The position numbers and the translations under genes were made by a program. 64,000 nt of DNA from Bacillota bacterium (lineage in GTDB: Bacteria > Bacillota > Clostridia > Lachnospirales > Lachnospiraceae), in assembly GCA_023386815.1 (NCBI GenBank), contig JAEWIZ010000017.1, positions 1-64,000 on the forward strand, given 5' to 3'. Positions 1-7,770 of this stretch are shown piece by piece; position 1 is the first letter of the stretch, and every line of letters starts with the position of its first letter. Under the pieces are notes generated by a model. The model saw only the letters and a program-made list of their open reading frames with translations, made no database searches and was not told where the DNA came from.

Positions 1-46
1 GTAACACATGGAGCTGACTGTTACTAATAGGTCGAGGGCTTGACCA
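1..46 (+). rRNA. rrl: 23S rRNA, 3' end (partial)
   Basis: The first bases carry the conserved 3' terminus of bacterial 23S rRNA, including the ACTAATAGGTCGAGGGCTTG segment that closes the molecule by pairing with its 5' end. The rest of the gene lies upstream of the window. The exact mature end (about 45-46) is set by analogy, not seen. No 5S rRNA or tRNA sequence follows before the first protein gene. Confidence 0.93.
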
Positions 47-186
47 AATATGGTTTTTACAGTAAGAATCCAGATGGATTCATGGATGATCGTTTTCTAA
101 GAATATGAGTATCTTTGGATATGAAGTATTCTTTGGAATGCCTGGCATTCCGTGTGTAGTATTAAGTCAATTATATGCAAAATTTT

Positions 187-217
187 AACTTAGAATAGTG
201 ATGTTCTAAGTTTTTTT
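187..217 (+). terminator. rRNA operon terminator
   Basis: A perfect 9-bp stem (AACTTAGAA / TTCTAAGTT) with an 8-base loop runs straight into a T tract. It lies about 140 bases after the 23S end, which suggests that the rRNA transcript ends here without a 5S gene. Confidence 0.85.
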
Positions 218-459
218 GTGTTTAAAGATTTTTATAGCACGTAAGCGATGCTATTATCATAAATGATTTTTGTTATCCTTGTATAGAAAAGATGGTAAAG
301 GTAAAATCGCAATTATAAAATTGATGTAATTTTGTGTTTTTTATTATCAATTTAAAAATCGACTAAATAATTTATATAATTCATCCGATATACATTAATA
401 GTTGACTTAATACTACAGTAATCAAGATGTTACAACGTTTTTATTCGTGCTTTTGTGCC

Positions 460-488
460 TTTACAAAACCTAACTTTAACACTATAAT
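460..488 (+). promoter_or_regulatory. Sigma-A type promoter upstream of cheW
   Basis: TTTACA, a 17-base spacer, then TATAAT. The -10 is perfect and the -35 has one mismatch. It would give a leader of about 250 bases before cheW, which includes the short repeats at 595-680. No sigma-28 (motility) promoter was seen. Confidence 0.5.
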
Positions 489-594
489 ATATGTAATTAG
501 AAGGTAAGATAACTTTAAGATGAAAGATACTTAGTTTTCATTGCATATCTTAATTATTAAAAAAGATCTTTCGTTTCTATTATATTATATATAG

Positions 595-680
595 TAAAAT
601 ACATATAGATAGCAAGATGCATAATAAGATACATAGTAAGATGCATAGCAGTTACATAGAAAGATACATAGTAAGATGAA
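595..680. repeat. Degenerate short tandem repeat before cheW
   Basis: Imperfect copies of a unit close to AGATACATAGTA / AGATGCATAGTA follow one another over about 85 bases, directly upstream of the cheW ribosome-binding region. The copies vary in length and base, so this is a degenerate microsatellite-like tract and not a CRISPR. Confidence 0.6.
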
Positions 681-746
681 TTTTTTAGGCTATTTGTCAT
701 TTGGCAGGAGTAATTTCAAAATAGATACTTATATGGAGGTAATTTT

Positions 747-1223
747 ATGGAGATGGATGAATTTTTGGGTGGAGCGTCTGAGGTTGAGATTTTAGAGTTT
801 AAAGTTGGAAAGAACCCATATGGAATTAATATCAATGATATTAAGGAAATTCTTCCTTATGATAAAGCACCAACACCTGTACCAAATTCGCATCCCTTTA
901 TTGAAGGCATCATTATACCAAGAGAGGTTGTTCTTCCAGTTGTTAACTTAGGTGCGTGTTTTGGAGTTGAGGACTGCAGTGATGACAAGATTGAGATGAA
1001 TATTGTTGCAAACGTTAATAGTATAAATATTGCTTTTCATGTAGATAGCGTAAGTGGTATACATAGAGTAGGTAAGGATGAAATAAAAGAATTAAATAGT
1101 AGAATTTCAATCAACATTAAAAATGTAATCGTAGGTGTTTTTGAGAGAGAAGACAGGACAATTGAAATAGTTGATTTAAGAAAAATTGTATCTAATTTAA
1201 ATTCCGAAATTAGTGTAGGTTAA
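747..1223 (+). CDS. CheW-like chemotaxis coupling protein
   Basis: A 158-residue protein made up of one CheW (SH3-like) domain from about residue 12 to 150. CheW proteins bridge chemoreceptors and the CheA kinase at the inner face of the membrane. Family marks include the opening EILEFKVGKNPYGININDIK and the IEGIIIPREVVLPVVNL segment, the usual place where CheW contacts receptor and kinase. Length fits a single-domain CheW; there is no receiver domain, so it is not CheV. GGAGG at 734-738 sets the ATG. No receptor, CheA or other chemotaxis gene is nearby, so this is an orphan coupling protein whose partners lie elsewhere. The next gene starts 65 bases later and may be co-transcribed. Domain identity is confident; the specific partner is unknown. 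Confidence 0.88.
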   Translation: MEMDEFLGGASEVEILEFKVGKNPYGININDIKEILPYDKAPTPVPNSHPFIEGIIIPREVVLPVVNLGACFGVEDCSDDKIEMNIVANVNSINIAFHVDSVSGIHRVGKDEIKELNSRISINIKNVIVGVFEREDRTIEIVDLRKIVSNLNSEISVG

Positions 1224-1287
1224 TTGATGTTACGGTTACACAGGGAGTTTGTTAGAATTTTATTTACAATAAGCGGACGGTGCATGG

Positions 1288-3429
1288 ATGGCAAAATGTA
1301 AGATATGTAAAACGAATATACCAGATGGAATAGAATATTGCGATAACTGTGAAGATAAGAAGGGTAATGTATCAAATGAATCTTATCTTGATAGCTTATT
1401 AAATTCAGTTAAAAATACTACTCCATCAGTAGAAAGTGTCTATAAGAAAAAAAGTAAAACAGACTTAGATATAAAGCCAGGCAACCAGCAGCTAGTTCAA
1501 GATAAGTTGGATAATACGAATGATATAGATGAATTTAATAGTCCTGAGATCGATTCTATTAGTCAGATAGAAGACGATTGGCAGGACTATGTGTCATATT
1601 CCATAGATCCGAGTGATATTGAGGATTTTAGTAAATATAATCTAGAGGATGATCTTGGTGATATAGAAGCAGAAGATCTTGTGAGTGATGAAGAATTATT
1701 TGGTCAGGACATTTCTGAGCTAATGAAAGACTTTGATGTTGATAATAAAGTGCTTTCTGAGTTATATGGCGTTGACAATACAGTCAGAACTACAGAATTA
1801 ATGCAAGAAGATACAGAGCCTGATATAATACCAGATAGTATTAGTTATCAAGAGACTGCTCAGGACTTATACGATAGCAGTAATCTTACCCAACAGGTAA
1901 ATCAAGAAGAAAATCATAATGATCAGAGTATTCAGGCAGAGATAAATACCTCACAATCAGACGCATATGACTCTGGATTATCAGAGAGAGGTATCAGCGA
2001 ATTAACGAATGACGATCAAGTATCGGTTATAAATGATGCGAATAATGAGGGTCAGATCTTAGAGGACATTCCAGAATATGATGGGAACCACCTTATGGAG
2101 GATATTCCGGATCTCGAAGACGAGGAATTTGATCCTGATTTAAATCACTTACTTGACAGTTTTAATATGATACCTGATGACTATTATTCCAATATGGAGG
2201 GACAAGCTGAAGAAAACGGGGAAGAAGGTTTGGCAGAAGATAACGCAAATTTTGATGCTACCCAGGATTTTGATCAAATGGGAACGGATGAGGACGAGTT
2301 TTTAAGTATTCTTAGTCAGATCTCATCAGATGATCCAGTTTCAGAAGATGTTAAGGCTATAAATGATTTACTTCAAGGAAGGCAGGTAGAACCAACAAAG
2401 AACGAGAGTATGCCCAGCAATGTTGGAGAAGTTTTTTCTGATGCATTAAAAGGAATTTCTTCTTTGTCCGATCTTGAAGCAAATGAAGAAGAACTTATAA
2501 ATCAAATACCTGATAATAAAAAAGGTAAAAAGTCGAAAAAAACAAAGAAAGAGAAAAAATCCAATAATAAAGAAGGCGCAGATGAAGAAAAGCCGAAAAA
2601 AGGTATTCTGCAACTTCTATTTGGTAATGTCAAAAAAGAAAAGAAAAAGAAAGCAGATTCTGACGAAGAATCAGATGTAATAACAGCAGATCGAGAAAAA
2701 GCCGCCCCAAAAGCTAAAGTAATAAAATCAAAGGCTAAAGCTGATCCGAGTGCAGACGATGCCGGAAGCGGTAAGAAAGCGAAAAAAGGAAAAAAGGGAG
2801 CTGCAGCTGAAGGTGAAGAAAACGGCAATGTAAAATCTGCTAAAAATAAAAAGAAGGAAAAGAAAAAGAAAAGCAGAGAGATCATTCAGGTAATTGATGA
2901 TATCGAAGAAGATGAAGGAAGAATTAACCGTTTAGGTGCTACAATAGTATTCCTTTTCTTTGGATTATTAGTAACCTTAATCATTGTTGGTACCAATACG
3001 GTATCTTATACCTTGAGCATAGAAAAGGCAACTAACTATTTCGATAATCGTGAATATACTGATGCCTATAACCAGGTATATGGGATGGAAATAAAGGATG
3101 AGGATTTTGCAATTTACAATAAGATTATGACTGTTATGTATGTTAATAAACAGCTAAATTCTTATAACAACTTTTATTCCATAGGACAATATCCACAGGC
3201 CTTAGATTCTTTATTAAAGGGTCTTCGAAGATATGATAAATACATAGAGCTTGCCACGATGTTAGGAATTGAGAATGATTTAAAATATGTTAGGAAGCAA
3301 ATACTAGCAGAATTGAAGAATGAATTTAATCTTTCCCAGAAGCAGGCAATGAAAATTATCTCTTATGATGACATGGAAACTTATAGTTTGTCAGTATATG
3401 ATGTTGTGAATAAAAATACGAATAACTAA
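1288..3429 (+). CDS. Zinc-ribbon, disordered, single-pass membrane protein of unknown function
   Basis: A 713-residue protein I cannot assign to a characterised family. It opens with a small zinc-ribbon-like motif, CKIC at residues 4-7 and CDNC at about 18-21. A long, very acidic, low-complexity stretch follows (about 80-400), then a Lys/Ala/Glu-rich basic tract (about 405-545). One membrane segment lies at about 548-572, and a helical, TPR-like region of about 140 residues ends the protein. With no signal peptide, the N-terminal 545 residues are probably cytoplasmic and the C-terminus outside. This layout recalls zinc-ribbon membrane proteins that tether or sense at the envelope, but that is inference. 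The basic tract makes the opposite strand look open; that is a composition artefact. The start is the ATG giving MAKCKIC; its ribosome-binding site is weak. Confidence 0.8.
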   Translation: MAKCKICKTNIPDGIEYCDNCEDKKGNVSNESYLDSLLNSVKNTTPSVESVYKKKSKTDLDIKPGNQQLVQDKLDNTNDIDEFNSPEIDSISQIEDDWQDYVSYSIDPSDIEDFSKYNLEDDLGDIEAEDLVSDEELFGQDISELMKDFDVDNKVLSELYGVDNTVRTTELMQEDTEPDIIPDSISYQETAQDLYDSSNLTQQVNQEENHNDQSIQAEINTSQSDAYDSGLSERGISELTNDDQVSVINDANNEGQILEDIPEYDGNHLMEDIPDLEDEEFDPDLNHLLDSFNMIPDDYYSNMEGQAEENGEEGLAEDNANFDATQDFDQMGTDEDEFLSILSQISSDDPVSEDVKAINDLLQGRQVEPTKNESMPSNVGEVFSDALKGISSLSDLEANEEELINQIPDNKKGKKSKKTKKEKKSNNKEGADEEKPKKGILQLLFGNVKKEKKKKADSDEESDVITADREKAAPKAKVIKSKAKADPSADDAGSGKKAKKGKKGAAAEGEENGNVKSAKNKKKEKKKKSREIIQVIDDIEEDEGRINRLGATIVFLFFGLLVTLIIVGTNTVSYTLSIEKATNYFDNREYTDAYNQVYGMEIKDEDFAIYNKIMTVMYVNKQLNSYNNFYSIGQYPQALDSLLKGLRRYDKYIELATMLGIENDLKYVRKQILAELKNEFNLSQKQAMKIISYDDMETYSLSVYDVVNKNTNN

Positions 3430-3513
3430 TATAATTAGTAAAACTATAATGATAGGAATTGATCATACTCATTTAGACAGATTTAGTTAGGCGCTATACA
3501 ATTTAGGAAAGGC

Positions 3514-4131
3514 ATGGGTATTAGAATGATTGCAATTATTGATTATGATGCTGGCAATTTAAAAAGCGTGGAGAAAGCTCTTGCTTACTTGGGGGAAGAA
3601 ACAATCGTTACAAGAGACAGAGAAAAGCTTTTGGAGGCGGATAAAGTAATTCTTCCTGGAGTTGGCAATTTTGGCGATGCCATGGAGAAATTGCAGCATT
3701 ATCAATTAGTAGAAGTTATCAGAAAAATAGCTGATAAAGGTACACCCTTGCTCGGAATATGCTTAGGGCTTCAGCTCTTATTTGAGTACAGTGATGAATG
3801 CCCTGGTGCAAAAGGGTTATCCATACTAAAGGGAGATATTCTTAAAATTCCTGATTCGGAGGGCTTAAAGATACCTCATATGGGTTGGAATTCCTTAACC
3901 ATCAATCCTAAATCTAAATTGTTCAAAGATATCCCAGATCAATCCTATGTTTATTTTGTGCACTCTTATTATTTGAAAGCGGAAAATGAAGCTGACGTGG
4001 CAGCGACCACTTTTTATAGCACGCTAATTCATGCGTCTGTGGAAAAGGATAATATATATGCTTGTCAATTTCATCCCGAAAAAAGCGGAGATGTAGGTCT
4101 TGCAATATTGAAGAATTTTGCGACATTATAA
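3514..4131 (+). CDS. hisH: Imidazole glycerol phosphate synthase, glutaminase subunit HisH
   Basis: A class I glutamine amidotransferase of 205 residues. It releases ammonia from glutamine for HisF, which builds imidazole glycerol phosphate in histidine synthesis. The nucleophile Cys sits in [11 protein letters not shown] (residue 83) and the His/Glu pair in FHPEKSG near the C-terminus; the oxyanion segment [11 protein letters not shown] is also clear. AGGA five bases before the ATG at 3514 supports this start. The alternative ATG at 3526 would match the usual family start, [11 protein letters not shown]. hisF follows at once. Only hisH and hisF are present here, so the rest of the his pathway is elsewhere. 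Confidence 0.95.
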   Translation: MGIRMIAIIDYDAGNLKSVEKALAYLGEETIVTRDREKLLEADKVILPGVGNFGDAMEKLQHYQLVEVIRKIADKGTPLLGICLGLQLLFEYSDECPGAKGLSILKGDILKIPDSEGLKIPHMGWNSLTINPKSKLFKDIPDQSYVYFVHSYYLKAENEADVAATTFYSTLIHASVEKDNIYACQFHPEKSGDVGLAILKNFATL

Positions 4132-4177
4132 ATCAGAAGTGAAAAGATTTCATTGTTCAAATGATTGGAGAGAGGGC

Positions 4178-4939
4178 ATGTATACAAAAAGAATTATTCC
4201 TTGTTTGGATGTGCATAACGGCAGAGTGGTGAAAGGCATAAATTTTGTTAATTTAAGAGATGCTGGAGATCCTGTGGAAGTAGGAGCTGCCTATGATAAA
4301 GCGGGAGCTGATGAGTTGGTATTTCTTGATATTACTGCCTCCTCGGATGCAAGAACAATTAAAATTGATATGGTACGACGTGTCGCCGAAACAGTATTTA
4401 TTCCATTTACTGTCGGTGGTGGCATTCGTACAGTGGAGGATTTTAAAATGATCCTTCGTGAAGGAGCGGATAAGATTGCTGTAAATACTGCAGCTATTCT
4501 GAATCCAAACTTAATCAGCGAAGCAGCAGATAAATTTGGAAGTCAATGTGTTGTTCTTGCCATCGATGCAAAACGTAGGCCGGATGGTTCTGGTTGGAAT
4601 ATCTATAAAAATGGCGGTCGTATTGACATGGGGATTGACGCTGTAGAGTGGGCAATGAGGGCATGTGAGCTTGGAGCAGGTGAAATTCTGCTTACCAGCA
4701 TGGATTGTGATGGTACAAAGGATGGTTATGATCTAGAGTTAACCAGAGCTATATCTGAACATGTGCCTGTACCGGTGATCGCTTCCGGTGGTGCCGGAAA
4801 CATGGAACACTTTTATGATGCTCTAACGGTAGGAAAGGCAGATGCAGCCCTGGCGGCATCCATATTCCACTATAAAGAAATGGAGATTTTAGATCTCAAG
4901 CATTATTTGCAGGAAAAAGGCATTAGTGTCAGATTATAA
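4178..4939 (+). CDS. hisF: Imidazole glycerol phosphate synthase, cyclase subunit HisF
   Basis: A 253-residue (beta/alpha)8-barrel that condenses PRFAR with ammonia channelled from HisH to give IGP and AICAR. The N-terminal [17 protein letters not shown] carries the catalytic Asp; the VGGGIR phosphate loop, a catalytic Asp in CDGTKDGYD and the second phosphate loop ASGGAGN are present. I chose the ATG at 4178, preceded by GGAGAGAGG. The open frame runs upstream to 4118, overlapping hisH, but those 20 residues do not belong to the family. Its end overlaps the possible GTG start of ung. Together with HisH it forms the cytoplasmic heterodimer. Confidence 0.95.
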   Translation: MYTKRIIPCLDVHNGRVVKGINFVNLRDAGDPVEVGAAYDKAGADELVFLDITASSDARTIKIDMVRRVAETVFIPFTVGGGIRTVEDFKMILREGADKIAVNTAAILNPNLISEAADKFGSQCVVLAIDAKRRPDGSGWNIYKNGGRIDMGIDAVEWAMRACELGAGEILLTSMDCDGTKDGYDLELTRAISEHVPVPVIASGGAGNMEHFYDALTVGKADAALAASIFHYKEMEILDLKHYLQEKGISVRL

Positions 4940-5654
4940 TGATAGAGAAAGAGGAATAGTTTTGGGAGCAATAAATAATGATTGGTTAGAGGCGATCAAT
5001 AAAGAATTTCAAATGCCTTATTATTCGCTGCTATATCAATTTATAAAATCAGAATATACGGAGTATACGATCTATCCGCAGTCGAAAGATATTTTCAATG
5101 CATTTCATTTTACTCCACTAAGCCAGGTCAAAGTGGTAGTTCTAGGTCAGGATCCTTATCATAACGAAGGACAGGCTCATGGATTATGTTTTTCAGTCAA
5201 ACCGGAGGTGGATATTCCGCCCTCTTTGGTCAATATCTATCAAGAACTGCAAAGTGACCTGGGATGTTACATACCGAATAATGGATATTTGGAAAAATGG
5301 GCGAAACAGGGTGTCTTATTATTGAATACTGTTTTGACTGTTCGGGCACATCAGGCTAACTCCCATCAGGGAAAAGGCTGGGAGCGTTTTACGGATGCTG
5401 TAATTCAAGCAGTGAATGCACAAGATCGTCCCATTGTATTCTTGTTATGGGGTAGACCTGCCCAGCAAAAGAAGGCTATGCTGAATAATCCAAAGCATCT
5501 TATTCTGGAAGCACCTCATCCGAGTCCTTTATCTGCTTATCGTGGGTTTTTTGGGTGTCAGCATTTTAGTAAAACAAATGAATTTTTAAAACAAAATGGA
5601 TTGGATCCCATTGATTGGCAGATAGAGAATAAGGAAAGACCCAGTAATAGATGA
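4926..5654 (+). CDS. ung: Uracil-DNA glycosylase (family 1)
   Basis: A 242-residue UDG that excises uracil from DNA to begin base-excision repair. Both catalytic signatures are intact: GQDPYH with the activating Asp (about residue 75) and HPSPLSA (about residue 190) with the catalytic His. The GTG at 4926 overlaps the end of hisF by 14 bases and has AGG upstream. A TTG at 4962 preceded by AGAGG may be the true start, because family similarity only begins at the residues GAINNDW. The overlap suggests translational coupling with hisF, although the two pathways are unrelated. A strong terminator follows about 85 bases later. Confidence 0.94.
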   Translation: MSDYNDRERGIVLGAINNDWLEAINKEFQMPYYSLLYQFIKSEYTEYTIYPQSKDIFNAFHFTPLSQVKVVVLGQDPYHNEGQAHGLCFSVKPEVDIPPSLVNIYQELQSDLGCYIPNNGYLEKWAKQGVLLLNTVLTVRAHQANSHQGKGWERFTDAVIQAVNAQDRPIVFLLWGRPAQQKKAMLNNPKHLILEAPHPSPLSAYRGFFGCQHFSKTNEFLKQNGLDPIDWQIENKERPSNR

Positions 5655-5737
5655 TAAATAAAGAGTAATAAATTGAGATATAAGAGTAAAATAATTTAGG
5701 ATCGATATATACCTAATAACATTAATTTTTAAGTAGC

Positions 5738-5785
5738 AACAGTTTCATCAGATGAGAATATTATTCTGATGAAACTGTTTTTTCT
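5738..5785 (+). terminator. Terminator after hisH-hisF-ung
   Basis: A perfect 15-bp stem (AACAGTTTCATCAGA and its complement) with a 12-base loop, followed by a run of T. Confidence 0.9.
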
Positions 5786-5790
5786 TCATT

Positions 5791-5928
5791 GATACCGTCA
5801 AGTAATTCATTGTAATCATCTAATTGATACCGTCAATAATTCATTGTAATCATCAAATAGATACCGTCAAGTATTTCCCTATTATCATCTGATAGATACC
5901 GTAAAAAATTCATTATAATTATCTGTTA
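5791..5928. repeat. Four tandem copies of a 35-bp repeat
   Basis: Units start at 5791, 5826, 5860 and 5895, each opening with GATACCGT(CA). They are 34-35 bases long and differ at a few positions. The whole unit repeats with no unique spacers, so this is an intergenic tandem repeat (VNTR-like) and not a CRISPR. It begins right after the terminator. The rest of the gap (5929-6110) is AT-rich without other visible structure. Confidence 0.85.
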
Positions 5929-6124
5929 CTTACATCAAGTATTTTTCATAAAATAAAATCATTATGCAGAAAGCATTGTTTTGCTCATTTCTTTTGGTTA
6001 TAAGCTGTAATTTTTGAAACCGAATGTTATTTCAGAAACTAGACATAATAAGAATAAATAATTTTTGTAAAATGAAATTTAAATCATTGATATAAAATTA
6101 TTAATTTGTTTGGAGGAAATGAGG

Positions 6125-7654
6125 ATGAAACAGCATGAGAAAGGTTTATCGGCCTGGCAACTTACGATGATGGCCATGGGTTCTGTCATCGGAGGCTCTT
6201 TCTTTCTGGGTTCTGCAGTAGCGATTCAGGCAGCTGGGCCGGCAATTGTAATATCCTATATTTTAGGCGGTGTTTTAATATACTTTATTCTTTATGCACT
6301 ATCTGAAATGACGGTTGCAAATCCGAACTCAGGTTCATTTTATACCTTTACTGCGAATGTTTTTGGGCCTGGTGCAGGCTTTGTAATCGGATGGGTATAC
6401 TGGACTGGTATGGTTTTAGCCATGTCAAGCGAGGCAATTGCTGCGTCGATTTTAATCAAGGAATGGTTTCCAAGGGTATCGGTACCAATACTCGGGAGTG
6501 TTATCATTGTTGTAACTACATTACTTAATTTATTAGGTGCCAGTAAGTTAAGTAAACTGGAGTCAAGTCTTGCAATCGTAAAAATATTTGCTGTAATCGC
6601 ATTTATTGTACTGGCTGCAATGTTAATTGTCGGCGCTATTCGGGGAGTAAGTGCTATTGGACTTGGCGAACTTACAAGAGAACCTTTAGTACCTGGAGGA
6701 ATAAGAAGTATAGCGGGAAGTATGCTTATTGTTGTATTTGCTTATGCTGGCTTTGAGATCATTGGCCTAGCTTCCTCAGAAGCGAAAGATCCCCATAAGA
6801 CAATACCAAGAGCAATCTTATATACCGTGGTTGCTTTAGTTGGCTTATATGTGCTGTCAGCCATTGCGTTACTTCCGTTGATACCAACAGGAACCTTAGC
6901 GGAGGATGTCAGCCCAATGGTAGCAGCACTAACACGCTGGGGAATGTCCTGGGCAGGTGTTGCAATTAATTTTATTCTTGTTACAGCTATACTCTCTACG
7001 ATGTTAGCTTCTATGTTCGGTCTGGGAAGAATGATTCGTTCTCTTGCAGATGAGGATCATGCACCGAGGTGGTTAAAAGAGAAGACAGATGTTCCATATC
7101 GAGGAATTATATTTTCTGGAGTGGCAATGTTGGTGGGGTTGGGAGCAGGACAATTTTTTCCTAGTGTATATTTGTTCTTAATCAGTTCCGGTGGTTTTGC
7201 AACTTTACTTACCTACGGCGCAATTATGGCTACCCATATCCGATTTCGAAAATGCAATGGTTGTCCTCCGGAAGGAAAATGCCAGATGCCTGGATTTCCC
7301 TTTACTTCTTGGATTGCCTTGCTCAGTATTATCGTAATAATTGTTAGTATGCCCTTCATTTCAGGACAGACCTCAGGATTAATTGCCGGTATTGCAATGA
7401 CAGCAGCTTTTGCAGTAATCTACCTTGTTATGAAGAAGGTTAAGAAGCCGGTGACGGGTAGAGAATATGAGATAATTAACAAAACAGAATTAAAAACCCA
7501 ATTTGCTCATGAATTCTCAGAGGAATTAAGCAGGGATGGAAAAATAGAAACTAATTATGAAAAAAGACCTGAAACGGTGATAACAAGCACAAAGACAGCA
7601 GGTAGCTGTTCTTGTAAGGATGAGGATGATTCTAAACAGGATAATTACGATTAA
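6125..7654 (+). CDS. APC-family amino acid permease
   Basis: A 509-residue secondary transporter with about 12 membrane helices. The APC signature GSVIGGSFFLGSAVAI lies in the first helix, where the unwound Gly-rich segment binds substrate. Such permeases import amino acids by proton symport or exchange; the substrate cannot be read here. GGAGG at 6112-6116 lies eight bases before the ATG at 6125, so a TTG at 6110 is unlikely as start. Odd points are a loop between late helices with three cysteines (CNGCPPEGKC) and a hydrophilic C-terminal tail of about 65 residues ending in a CSC motif. Alone in its transcription unit, it faces the activase gene across a hairpin. Confidence 0.88.
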   Translation: MKQHEKGLSAWQLTMMAMGSVIGGSFFLGSAVAIQAAGPAIVISYILGGVLIYFILYALSEMTVANPNSGSFYTFTANVFGPGAGFVIGWVYWTGMVLAMSSEAIAASILIKEWFPRVSVPILGSVIIVVTTLLNLLGASKLSKLESSLAIVKIFAVIAFIVLAAMLIVGAIRGVSAIGLGELTREPLVPGGIRSIAGSMLIVVFAYAGFEIIGLASSEAKDPHKTIPRAILYTVVALVGLYVLSAIALLPLIPTGTLAEDVSPMVAALTRWGMSWAGVAINFILVTAILSTMLASMFGLGRMIRSLADEDHAPRWLKEKTDVPYRGIIFSGVAMLVGLGAGQFFPSVYLFLISSGGFATLLTYGAIMATHIRFRKCNGCPPEGKCQMPGFPFTSWIALLSIIVIIVSMPFISGQTSGLIAGIAMTAAFAVIYLVMKKVKKPVTGREYEIINKTELKTQFAHEFSEELSRDGKIETNYEKRPETVITSTKTAGSCSCKDEDDSKQDNYD

Positions 7655-7722
7655 GGTAAATATGAGGCTGGCATTTTGGTTACGATTATAAATTGCCAAT
7701 AAGCCTAGGATAAAATAGTATA

Positions 7723-7757
7723 AATGCCATGTATGCTTTAAACGCATACATGGCATT
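7723..7757. terminator. Hairpin between convergent genes
   Basis: A perfect 14-bp inverted repeat (AATGCCATGTATGC and its complement) with a 7-base loop lies between the permease and the convergent activase gene. Neither side has a long T run, so bidirectional termination is likely but not certain. Confidence 0.65.
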
Positions 7758-7770
7758 AGTATACTTTATA

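Larger units (their letters stand above)
218..746. other. Long AT-rich non-coding region
   Basis: There is no convincing coding sequence between the rRNA terminator and cheW. Besides the promoter and short repeat listed separately, I see only AT-rich sequence. No 5S rRNA, tRNA or riboswitch is recognisable. Confidence 0.6.

Noticed and set aside
2502..2885. Open frame opposite the lysine-rich tract, minus strand
   Set aside because: It is the mirror of a Lys/Glu-rich repeat (Phe/Ser/Leu-rich product) without a ribosome-binding site.
4118..4177. HisF start inside hisH
   Set aside because: The extra 20 residues are foreign to HisF, and GGAGAGAGG serves the ATG at 4178.
5791..5928. Possible CRISPR array
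   Set aside because: The whole 35-base unit repeats; there are no unique spacers and no cas genes.
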